A stretch of DNA of 13,981 nucleotides, from positions 1 to 13,981 of the forward strand of contig JAQGIJ010000231.1 of the NCBI GenBank assembly GCA_028291285.1. The letters run 5' to 3'. The position numbers and the translations under genes are program-made. Below, one piece after another: positions 1-5,163 of the stretch. The DNA is from Phenylobacterium sp. Its GTDB lineage: Bacteria; Pseudomonadota; Alphaproteobacteria; Caulobacterales; Caulobacteraceae. Each line of letters opens with the position of its first letter. Position 1 is the first letter of the stretch. The notes under the pieces are model-generated. The model was not told where the DNA came from. It was given only the letters and a program-made list of their open reading frames with translations, and searched no databases.

Positions 1-126
1 CTTCTTCGCGGCCGCAGGGGTCTTGGCCGCAGCCGGCTTGGCCGGGGTCTTGGCGGCGGCCTTTTTGGCGGTCGGCTTCTTGGCGGCGGGCTTGGCCGCA
101 ACCTTGGCCGGCGTGGCTTCGGCCTT
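1..126. repeat. Degenerate in-gene repeat coding for the Lys/Ala/Pro tail
   Basis: On the plus strand this stretch is a run of imperfect units built on 'cttggc(g/c)gc' and 'ggcttggccg'. On the coding (minus) strand they read as GCC AAG / AAG CCG codons and give AAKP, AKKP and AKTP units. It is a low-complexity coding repeat likely to vary in length between strains. It continues beyond the left edge. Confidence 0.7.
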
Positions 127-1179
127 GTGCGCGGCGGGCGCGCCCAAGACCGGCGCGGGCGCAGGCGCCACGGCCGGCTTCGGCGCGGCGGCGATGGGGG
201 CCGGCGCGGGCTTCGGCGCCGCGGCGGGCTTGGGAGCGACCCGGCCGGTGAGCGTGTCGAGCGCCCGCATGAAGAAGTTACGCATCAGATCGGTCTCCAT
301 CAGAATTTCGTGGTAGGCGCCGGGCACTCGGATGAGCTTGCCCTGCGGAAGGTGGCGTGCGGCGGCGGCTTGCGCGGCGTTGTCCACCAGGCGGTCGTGT
401 TCGGCCGAGACGATGATCACCGGCTGGGTGATCCCGCGCAGCCGATCGGGTCGGGCCAGGTAGGCGGTGGCCCGGAACGCGAAGTCCAGCCAGCCCCAGG
501 TCGGTGCGCCGAGGGCCAGCTGCGGTTCGGCGGCAAGCAGCCCGCAGGTGCGGTCGAAGCGCGCGCGATCGTGGGTGAGGACGTTGGCCTCGAAGTCGTC
601 GTCGAACGGCCGGCCGGGCTGTCCCTGCACATAGCGGGCGGCGCGTCCGAGCAGGTTGTGCAGGCGCGCGGCGAAGCGGGCGCTGTTCGCCGACACCTTG
701 CCGGTGTTGAGGCCCAGCATCGGCGCGGAGAGCACGGCCCCGGCGAACCTGCGCTCGCCGTGCGCCATGGCCAGCAGCGTCAGGCACCCGCCCATCGAAT
801 GGCCCACCGCCACCCAGGGCTTGGGCAGGCGCGCCTCGAATGCGGCGAGCAGCGCCTGGAAGTCGTCGAGGTAGCTCTTGTAGCCCCGGGCGTGGCCTTT
901 CAGCCGGTCCGGCAGCTCGCGCGCCGACAGCCCCTGGCCGCGCCAGTCGTGGACGAGCACGACGAAGCCGCGCGCGGTGAAGTCGGCGATCGTCTCGTAA
1001 TACTTCTCGATCGGCTCGGTGCGCCCGCCGGAGAGGATGATCGAGCCGCGCGCGCGGCCCTCCGGCGCGAACAGCGCCGCCCGCAGGCGGGCGCCGCCGG
1101 CGCCGATCACCCACCAGGCTTCGCCGCCGGTCGGGACCGTCGCGTCGGGCGTGGAGACGAGGGGCGCGGGCTCGGCCAT
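1..1179 (-). CDS. Alpha/beta hydrolase (monoglyceride lipase / lysophospholipase-like) with Lys/Ala/Pro-rich C-terminal tail, 3' partial
   Basis: The gene starts at ATG 1177-1179 and is still open at base 1, giving 393 visible codons. Residues 1-315 form an alpha/beta hydrolase of the serine aminopeptidase S33 / Hydrolase_4 type. The nucleophile elbow GHSMGG places Ser128 as nucleophile; Asp262 (SAEHDRLVD) and His290 (GAYHEIL) are the likely acid and base. The HDWRGQGLS motif near 78-86 is typical of monoglyceride lipases and lysophospholipase L2. The substrate, probably an acyl-glycerol or lysophospholipid ester, is inferred from family. From about residue 315 the protein becomes an Ala/Pro linker and then a Lys/Ala/Pro repeat (from about 359 on) resembling histone H1 or phasin tails. 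No signal peptide is seen, so it is probably cytoplasmic. It starts 10 bases after the stop of the SCP2-domain gene, so the two are probably cotranscribed. The true C-terminus lies outside the window. Confidence 0.88.
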   Translation of the reverse strand, partial: MAEPAPLVSTPDATVPTGGEAWWVIGAGGARLRAALFAPEGRARGSIILSGGRTEPIEKYYETIADFTARGFVVLVHDWRGQGLSARELPDRLKGHARGYKSYLDDFQALLAAFEARLPKPWVAVGHSMGGCLTLLAMAHGERRFAGAVLSAPMLGLNTGKVSANSARFAARLHNLLGRAARYVQGQPGRPFDDDFEANVLTHDRARFDRTCGLLAAEPQLALGAPTWGWLDFAFRATAYLARPDRLRGITQPVIIVSAEHDRLVDNAAQAAAARHLPQGKLIRVPGAYHEILMETDLMRNFFMRALDTLTGRVAPKPAAAPKPAPAPIAAAPKPAVAPAPAPVLGAPAAHKAEATPAKVAAKPAAKKPTAKKAAAKTPAKPAAAKTPAAAKK

Positions 1180-1189
1180 CAACGGTTCC

Positions 1190-1498
1190 CTACACGGCGT
1201 TGGAAAACAGAGTTTGAATGGCCGGCTGAATTTTCATCGCCAGCGCCATGTCGGAGAGCTTCATGCGTCCGGTCATCACCGCGCGCATCGGGTCGAGCTC
1301 GCGCCGGCCCAGCGCCTCGAGGTCCTTTTTGCTGATGGTCACCACGAGGTCGGCCGGCCGGTCCTCGTTGACCACTTCGGCGCCCTCGATATGGATGAAA
1401 CCCTCGCCCTTCAGGTCGAGCTTGAGGCTGCGCCCGACGCCCTCTCCGGACGCGGCGGCGCGACGGATTTTCTCCGTGATCTCCTCCAGCGTGGCCAT
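1190..1498 (-). CDS. SCP2 sterol-binding domain protein
   Basis: A 102-residue protein that is essentially a single SCP2 (sterol carrier protein 2) domain. The sequence has a short N-terminal helix (ATLEEITEKIRRA), a strand pair (LKLDLKGEGFIHIEG), then 'DRPADLVVTISKKDLEAL', and a C-terminal part with 'MTGRMKLSDMALAMKIQPAIQTLF', which matches the typical 'G+l+i+Gd...a.kl...l' ending of the family. SCP2 domains bind lipids or acyl-CoA in a hydrophobic pocket and have no catalytic residues. I chose ATG 1496-1498 because residues from there match the family and GGGAG/GGGG lies just upstream. An in-frame extension to 1597 is possible but adds 33 residues unlike the family. The gene lies 10 bases before the hydrolase start, which suggests a lipid-binding and lipid-hydrolysing pair. 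The ligand is unknown. Confidence 0.88.
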   Translation of the reverse strand: MATLEEITEKIRRAAASGEGVGRSLKLDLKGEGFIHIEGAEVVNEDRPADLVVTISKKDLEALGRRELDPMRAVMTGRMKLSDMALAMKIQPAIQTLFSNAV

Positions 1499-1528
1499 GC
1501 CCCGCACTCCCGACTCACATTTCAGCTT

Positions 1529-1540
1529 CGCCTCAGGCGC
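1529..1540. promoter_or_regulatory. Palindrome CGCCTCAGGCGC upstream of the SCP2 gene (copy 1)
   Basis: An 11-base inverted repeat (CGCCT-C-AGGCG) plus one base sits 30 bases upstream of the SCP2 start codon. The identical 12-mer occurs at 4843-4854, 27 bases upstream of gpmA, also a minus-strand gene. It could be an operator or an mRNA hairpin in the leader. In GC-rich DNA a 12-mer can recur by chance, so this is a weak call. Confidence 0.25.
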
Positions 1541-1658
1541 GAGTGAAGTAAACCGTCGGGCCTGGGGTTGTGTGGCTTTCCGACAGACCAGCGTCATTCG
1601 GTCGCTCTTCGCCTCCGCCCGGCGCCACAGAGCCGCCCCGGACTCGCGCCGCCCGGCT

Positions 1659-1687
1659 CTTGAACGGCGAGACGCCGGCGCCTAACT
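1659..1687 (+). promoter_or_regulatory. Candidate sigma-32 (RpoH) promoter for the small heat-shock gene
   Basis: CTTGAA at 1659-1664 is followed, 18 bases after CTTG, by CCTAACT at 1681-1687. This resembles the alphaproteobacterial RpoH pattern (CTTG, 17-18 bases, CYTATnT). It would start transcription near 1693 and give a leader of about 105 bases, the right size for a ROSE-type thermometer. No transcript data are available, so this is inferred from the pattern and gene function. Confidence 0.5.
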
Positions 1688-1710
1688 CAACGGCGAAGGC
1701 GCTGGATTTC

Positions 1711-1790
1711 CGGGCCTTCTGGGACGCCGCGCGAGGCCCGGCCGGGCTCGCCGACAGTCTCAACACCGCAACCTTGCTTATGAAGAAGGA
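1711..1790 (+). promoter_or_regulatory. ROSE-like RNA thermometer in the hsp20 leader
   Basis: The 3' hairpin is explicit in the sequence: CCTT (1772-1775) pairs with AAGG (1786-1789), G1776 is bulged, and CTT (1777-1779) pairs with AAG (1783-1785), leaving a three-base loop (1780-1782). The AAGGA Shine-Dalgarno (1786-1790) is therefore buried. The TTGCT at 1774-1778 with its unpaired G opposite the Shine-Dalgarno is the hallmark of ROSE elements, which open at heat-shock temperature in alphaproteobacterial small heat-shock mRNAs. A further 5' hairpin pairs CGGGCCTT (1711-1718) with GAGGCCCG (1733-1740, one G-U pair). The start codon follows nine bases after the Shine-Dalgarno. The 5' boundary and any middle hairpins are not resolved by eye. 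Confidence 0.7.
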
Positions 1791-1799
1791 TGTGACCCT

Positions 1800-2255
1800 A
1801 TGCGTACGATCGATTTCGCCCCGCTCTATCGCTCCGTGGTCGGTTTCGACCGACTGGCCTCGCTGCTCGAGGCCGCGACCACCGAAGCCGCGTCCGGCTA
1901 TCCCCCCTACAACATCGAACGGACCGACGAGAACGCCTACCGCATCGAGATCGCGGTGGCGGGATTCCGTCCTGAAGAGCTGAACATCGAGGTGAAGGAA
2001 AACCTCCTCACCGTCCAAGGCCGCAAGGCGGCCAACGAAGACGGCCGCCGCTACCTGCATCGCGGGCTCGCCGAGCGCAACTTCGAGCGCCGCTTCCAGC
2101 TGGCGGACTATGTGATCGTCAGCGAAGCCAAGCTCGCCGACGGCCTGCTTTCGATCTCGCTGAAGCGCGAGCTGCCGGAAGCGCTGAAGCCGCGCCGCGT
2201 CGAGATCAGCACCGGCGAACAAGCCTCGCTGATCGAAGGCGAGAAGGCCGCCTGA
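1800..2255 (+). CDS. Small heat-shock protein, Hsp20/IbpA family
   Basis: A 151-residue ATP-independent holdase chaperone that binds unfolding proteins in the cytoplasm and forms oligomers. The alpha-crystallin domain spans about residues 36-130. It begins with PPYNIERTDENAYRIEIAVAGF and contains the typical 'GLAERNFERRFQLADYV' stretch and the 'AKLADGLLSISL' segment with the G-L-L motif (115-117). The 'KPRRVEI' end carries the V-x-I anchor (134-136) that docks neighbouring subunits. Length and sequence fit the IbpA-like class of alphaproteobacteria. The ATG at 1800 is nine bases after AAGGA. The upstream sigma-32-like promoter and ROSE-like hairpin imply heat induction at both transcription and translation. 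It is transcribed alone and ends in a strong terminator. Confidence 0.95.
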   Translation: MRTIDFAPLYRSVVGFDRLASLLEAATTEAASGYPPYNIERTDENAYRIEIAVAGFRPEELNIEVKENLLTVQGRKAANEDGRRYLHRGLAERNFERRFQLADYVIVSEAKLADGLLSISLKRELPEALKPRRVEISTGEQASLIEGEKAA

Positions 2256-2284
2256 GCCAGGGCGCTCCGAACGGATGATTGCTC

Positions 2285-2318
2285 AAGGGCGGCGCCAGCG
2301 ATGGCGTCGCCCTTTTTC
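2285..2318 (+). terminator. Rho-independent terminator after hsp20
   Basis: AAGGGCG (2285-2291) pairs with CGCCCTT (2308-2314). The stem continues inward with GCGCCA (2292-2297) against TGGCGT (2302-2307, one G-U pair), closing on a GCGA tetraloop (2298-2301). That is a 13-bp stem followed by TTTTT (2313-2317). It lies 29 bases after the hsp20 stop and between convergent genes. There is no comparable T-run on the other strand, so it works mainly in the plus direction. Confidence 0.9.
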
Positions 2319-2341
2319 GTTCCGGCCTGGATCCCAGCTGT

Positions 2342-2365
2342 CGCGGGGACGAGCGGAACTGGAAC
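2342..2365. repeat. Dispersed intergenic repeat, copy A
   Basis: These 24 bases match 6142-6165 at 20 positions in the same orientation. The shared blocks are CGCGGGGA, GCGGAA and TGGAA. It lies just beyond the 3' end of the pentapeptide gene, in the gap to hsp20. Both copies sit in intergenic DNA after gene ends, which fits a REP-like genomic repeat, but with two copies in view the family is unproven. Confidence 0.4.
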
Positions 2366-2366
2366 T

Positions 2367-3626
2367 CTAGATCACCTCTTCTAGGCCGCGCGCGCCGACG
2401 CGGATCGCGTTGGTGGCGTTGACCTGGCGCAGCAGGGCGCCGGTGAAGATCGCGCGGCTGACGTCGGCCTCGACGAGCACGGCCTGTCGCAGGTCCGCCA
2501 TGGAGAGGTCGGCGCCCTTCAGCACGGCGCCGGTCATGTTGCACGGAAGCACCCGGTCGCCGCCCAGCAGCAACGGCCCCATCTGCGCCTCGCGGAGGTC
2601 CGCCGCGGAGAGCTTCGCGCCCATCAGCTTGGCCCCGCGCAGGTCCGCGCGCCGCAGGTTGCAGTTGCGCAGGTCGGCGCCCTCGAGATGCGCCCCCTGC
2701 AGCTGCACGCCCTCCATGTCGAGGCCGTAGAACACCGCCTCCTTGGCCGAGAGCGCCGTCAGGTCGAAGCCGCGGATGCTGGCCAGCGTGCGCAGGTCCG
2801 CCCCGTCGAACACAGAGGGCGCGCCCTCGCGGCCGCCGGTCTCGCACCAGCGCGCATGGTCCTGGATCATCGTCTGGTAGGGCAGCGCCGAGGCCGGCTT
2901 GCCGGACGGCTCATCGGTCAGCACGCCCTTCATGTTGGCGTCGGAGACGTTCCAGCCGGTCGTCGTGACGCCCACCAGCACCGCGTCGTGCAGGTCGGCG
3001 CCGGCGAGGTCGCAGCCCGAGAGGTCCGCGCCCGACAGGTTCGCCCCGCAGAGGTTCGCCTGCTTGAGGTTGGCGCGGATCAGCTTGGCGTCCTTCAGGA
3101 TGGCGTCGCTGAAGTCGGCCTTGAAGGCGAGGATGCCGCCCAGCCGCGAGCGCTCGAGATTGGCGCCGGCCAGGATCGCGCCCTGTGCCTGGCCCGGCAT
3201 CAGCCGGGTCTCCAGCCGGCGGAAGCCTTCCCGGCGGTCGGCCTGGGCCATGGCGCCTTCGCGCAGGTCCGCTTCGAACAGGTCCGCGCCGGTGAGGTCG
3301 GCGTTGCGCAGGCAGGCGCCGCGCAGGTCGGCGCGCCGCAGCGAGGCCTCCGAGAGATTGGCGCACTGCAGGTCGGCGCCGAACAGGTTGGCGTGGTCGA
3401 GCCGGGCGCCCTGCATCTGGCAGTCGAACAGGATCGCGCCCGTCAGGTCCGCGTCGCAAAGGTTGCGGCCGCGAAAGTCCAGTCCCGACAGGTCGGTCCA
3501 GGACAGCATCGCCCGCGCCCCGCCCGGCTTCGAGCTCCAGAGCCTGTCGTGTTTGGCGCAGACCAGGTTCAGCTCGGCCTGAGTGAGCTTGCGCAGGACA
3601 AGGCTATGGCTGGGGAGGGCGGACAT
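2367..3626 (-). CDS. Pentapeptide-repeat protein (two blocks)
   Basis: A 419-residue protein dominated by A(D/N)LxG-type pentapeptides, which fold as a right-handed quadrilateral beta-helix. The repeats fall in two blocks, about residues 44-237 and 275-405. Each block is preceded by a related header: 'LVCAKHDRLWSSKPGGARAMLSW' (His26, Trp30) and 'IQDHARWCETGGREGAPSVF' (His257, Trp260). This H-x(2-3)-W...GG header is common in bacterial pentapeptide proteins. No signal peptide, membrane segment or fused catalytic domain is seen, so it is probably cytoplasmic. Some family members mimic DNA and protect gyrase, but nothing here shows that role, so the function is unknown. ATG 3624-3626 has TGAGG just upstream. 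It lies 44 bases after the RibD-like gene and may share its transcript. Confidence 0.9.
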   Translation of the reverse strand: MSALPSHSLVLRKLTQAELNLVCAKHDRLWSSKPGGARAMLSWTDLSGLDFRGRNLCDADLTGAILFDCQMQGARLDHANLFGADLQCANLSEASLRRADLRGACLRNADLTGADLFEADLREGAMAQADRREGFRRLETRLMPGQAQGAILAGANLERSRLGGILAFKADFSDAILKDAKLIRANLKQANLCGANLSGADLSGCDLAGADLHDAVLVGVTTTGWNVSDANMKGVLTDEPSGKPASALPYQTMIQDHARWCETGGREGAPSVFDGADLRTLASIRGFDLTALSAKEAVFYGLDMEGVQLQGAHLEGADLRNCNLRRADLRGAKLMGAKLSAADLREAQMGPLLLGGDRVLPCNMTGAVLKGADLSMADLRQAVLVEADVSRAIFTGALLRQVNATNAIRVGARGLEEVI

Positions 3627-3670
3627 GTCGCCTCAGCCTAACCCCTTGCAGATTAACGCTGCCTTGCGGC

Positions 3671-4105
3671 TCAGCCGGCGGGCCGGTAGCCGGCGTAGAG
3701 CGCCTGCGCCTCGCGCCCCAGGAGGCCGCTCTCCACCGCGACGCCGGCGGCGCGCAGCCGCGCCGCGCCCTGGGCCGACGCATACTTCGACGGGTCCTCG
3801 CAGGCGATCACGACGCGCGCCACGCCCGCCCGCACCAGCCGCTCGGAGCAGGACGCGCCGCCCGACGAACGCACGCCACAGGGCTCCAGCGTCACATAGG
3901 CCACGGCGCCGCGCGCGCTCGAACCGGCGGCGGCCAGCGCGACTTCCTCGGCGTGCGGGCGGCCGCCCTCGCCGGTCGCGCCTTCGCCCACCACCGCCCC
4001 TTCCTTTGCCAGGACGCAGCCCACCGCCGGGTTCTCGGCGGTGCGCCCGACGGCCGCCGCCGCCAGCGCGATCGCCCGGCGCATGAAGGTCTCGTCTTCG
4101 CTCAC
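3671..4105 (-). CDS. Stand-alone RibD-like cytidine/pyrimidine deaminase domain protein
   Basis: A 144-residue protein matching only the N-terminal deaminase domain of RibD (diaminohydroxyphosphoribosylaminopyrimidine deaminase). Family marks are ENPAVGCVL (24-32), the zinc and proton-shuttle HAEE (His51, Glu53), VTLEPC (Cys76), Cys86 and 'ARVVIACEDP'. The zinc set His/Cys/Cys looks complete. However, the RibD block 'SHHGRTPPC' after the first cysteine is replaced by 'GVRSSGGASC' with one extra residue, so substrate recognition may differ. The reductase domain of usual RibD (about 360 residues in total) is absent. The start is GTG 4103-4105, whose last bases form the TGA stop of gpmA (GTGA overlap), so translation is probably coupled. 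It may be a split riboflavin enzyme or a deaminase of another substrate. Confidence 0.8.
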   Translation of the reverse strand: MSEDETFMRRAIALAAAAVGRTAENPAVGCVLAKEGAVVGEGATGEGGRPHAEEVALAAAGSSARGAVAYVTLEPCGVRSSGGASCSERLVRAGVARVVIACEDPSKYASAQGAARLRAAGVAVESGLLGREAQALYAGYRPAG

Positions 4106-4815
4106 ACCGGCTCGGGCAGCTTCTGGGCGCGGGCCGCGTCGAGGTAGCGGGCCCCGCGTGGCTTCAGCGCGGCGTCGAGCTCGATCAGCAGCGGATTGCC
4201 GGTCGGCACCTCGACGTCGATGATCGCCTGGTCGGACAGCCCGAATAGAAGCTTGACGATGGCGCGCAGCGAATTGCCATGCGCCGCCACCAGGATGGTC
4301 TCGCCGGCCGCCAGGCGCGGGGCGATCTCGCCTTCCCAATAGGGCTGCACGCGTTCGAGGGTGGTCTTCAGGCTCTCGGTGGCCGGCAGCGCCACGCCGG
4401 CGTAGCGGCGGTCCTTGGCGAAGTCGTACTCGCCGCCCGGGGCGAGCGGCGGCGGCGGCACGTCATAGGACCGGCGCCAGATCTTCACCTGGTCGGCCCC
4501 GTGCTTGGCCGCGGTCTCGGCCTTGTTGAGGCCGGTCAGGCCGCCGTAATGGCGCTCGTTCAGCCGCCAGTCCTTGGTCTCCGGCACATAGGCCTGGTCG
4601 GCCGCCGCCAGCGCCAGCCAGGAGGTGCGGATCGCCCGCGTCAGCACCGAGGTGTAGCAGCGGTCGAGGGCGATCCCGGCCTGCCTGATCAGCTCCCCGC
4701 CCTTGGTCGCCTGGGCCTCGCCCTCCGGCGTCAGGTCGACGTCAACCCAGCCGGTGAACCTGTCCTCCAGGTTCCAGCGGCTCTGGCCATGGCGCAGCAG
4801 GATCAGCGTCGGCAA
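4102..4815 (-). CDS. gpmA: 2,3-bisphosphoglycerate-dependent phosphoglycerate mutase
   Basis: A 237-residue cofactor-dependent phosphoglycerate mutase that interconverts 3- and 2-phosphoglycerate in glycolysis and gluconeogenesis. The phosphohistidine motif is LLRHGQSRWN (His9), with Arg60 in 'TSVLTRAIRT', Glu87 in 'DWRLNERHYG' and the second catalytic His179 in 'VAAHGNSLRA'. 'RFTGWVDVDLT' and the length are typical of GpmA. The start is TTG (4813-4815): it gives the expected N-terminus MPTLILLRHG, AAAGG lies eight bases upstream, and no ATG or GTG fits. Longer in-frame extensions toward 5160 run antisense through the divergent gene and are not credible. The 3' end overlaps the RibD-like gene by four bases. 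Confidence 0.95.
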   Translation of the reverse strand: MPTLILLRHGQSRWNLEDRFTGWVDVDLTPEGEAQATKGGELIRQAGIALDRCYTSVLTRAIRTSWLALAAADQAYVPETKDWRLNERHYGGLTGLNKAETAAKHGADQVKIWRRSYDVPPPPLAPGGEYDFAKDRRYAGVALPATESLKTTLERVQPYWEGEIAPRLAAGETILVAAHGNSLRAIVKLLFGLSDQAIIDVEVPTGNPLLIELDAALKPRGARYLDAARAQKLPEPV

Positions 4816-4841
4816 CGGGGTGACCTTTCGAAATCGCGTGG

Positions 4842-4854
4842 GCGCCTCAGGCGC
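4842..4854. promoter_or_regulatory. Perfect inverted repeat upstream of gpmA (copy 2 of the 12-mer)
   Basis: GCGCCT-C-AGGCGC is a perfect 6-bp inverted repeat around one base. It contains the same 12-mer as 1529-1540. It lies 26 bases upstream of the TTG start, at the predicted -10/transcription start of gpmA. It could bind a dimeric regulator or form a short leader hairpin. Confidence 0.3.
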
Positions 4855-4880
4855 TAGGGCGTAAACGCCCGCTCCGTCAA
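4852..4880 (-). promoter_or_regulatory. Candidate gpmA promoter with internal palindromes
   Basis: Read on the minus strand, TTGACG (4880-4875) is a full -35 match. CTAGCG (4857-4852), 17 bases further on, is a weak -10. The spacer holds a 14-base palindrome, GGGCGT-AA-ACGCCC as written on the plus strand (4857-4870). The -10 overlaps a second inverted repeat, GCGCCT-C-AGGCGC (4842-4854). Stacked palindromes at a promoter suggest an operator, but no known regulator motif is recognised. Confidence 0.35.
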
Positions 4881-4903
4881 GCTGGAGCCGTGGTGCGCGC
4901 CGG

Positions 4904-4910
4904 GCTATAG
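4904..4910 (+). promoter_or_regulatory. -10-like GCTATAG just before the small membrane protein gene
   Basis: GCTATAG (4904-4910) resembles the Caulobacter -10 element (GCTAnAwC), but no TTGxCG -35 is seen at the right distance. Transcription would start near 4917, at or next to the ATG at 4918, so the mRNA would be leaderless or nearly so. Alternatively AGGGG (4909-4913) is a Shine-Dalgarno in a longer transcript. Confidence 0.25.
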
Positions 4911-4917
4911 GGGCGCG

Positions 4918-5163
4918 ATGCTCGACCGTCTCTACCTGCCGTTCCTGGCGCTGGCCTCCGCGGCCGCCATCGCGCTGGCGCTGGTCTGGCCCCAGGGCCT
5001 GGGCGCCCGCTCGCCGGGACCCTTCGGCCACACGCCCGAACAGCAGACGCCCGCCATGAAGGCCGCCATGCAGCGCGAGACCGACGCCTCGCAGCAGCGC
5101 ATGAGCCAGGCGCGCGACGCCGTCCGCACCCTGCAGTCGCAGGCCATCGCCCCCAGCCAATGA
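4918..5163 (+). CDS. Small membrane-anchored or exported protein of unknown function
   Basis: I do not recognise a family for this 81-residue protein. Residues 1-25 (MLDRLYLPFLALASAAAIALALVW) form one hydrophobic segment after a short charged start. This is either a signal anchor or a signal peptide; AxA-like sites are poor, so an anchor is more likely. The rest (about 45-75) is polar and helix-prone, rich in Gln, Ala, Met and Arg, and would be periplasmic. The gene's TGA (5161-5163) overlaps the kdsD ATG (5160-5162) as ATGA. kdsD has no Shine-Dalgarno of its own, so coupling through this gene is likely and argues that it is real. GC-rich third positions match its neighbours. The role is unknown; position suggests an envelope link. 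Confidence 0.7.
   Translation: MLDRLYLPFLALASAAAIALALVWPQGLGARSPGPFGHTPEQQTPAMKAAMQRETDASQQRMSQARDAVRTLQSQAIAPSQ

Noticed and set aside
127..1335. Long plus-strand ORF opposite the hydrolase gene
   Set aside because: Its product is an Arg/Gly/Ala-rich sequence without family features, and it lies antisense to a hydrolase with intact catalytic motifs. It is a GC-bias shadow.
1499..1597. 33-codon N-terminal extension of the SCP2 protein
   Set aside because: The extension has no resemblance to the family, while the internal ATG at 1498 has a G-rich ribosome binding site and gives the usual compact domain.
2688..3641. 317-codon plus-strand ORF within the pentapeptide gene
   Set aside because: It shows a periodic VGAxQVGA pattern, which is the antisense reading of the pentapeptide repeats rather than a real protein.
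4816..5160. Extension of gpmA upstream of the TTG codon
   Set aside because: It would run antisense through the small membrane protein gene and add over 100 residues absent from GpmA; the TTG at 4815 gives the exact expected N-terminus.
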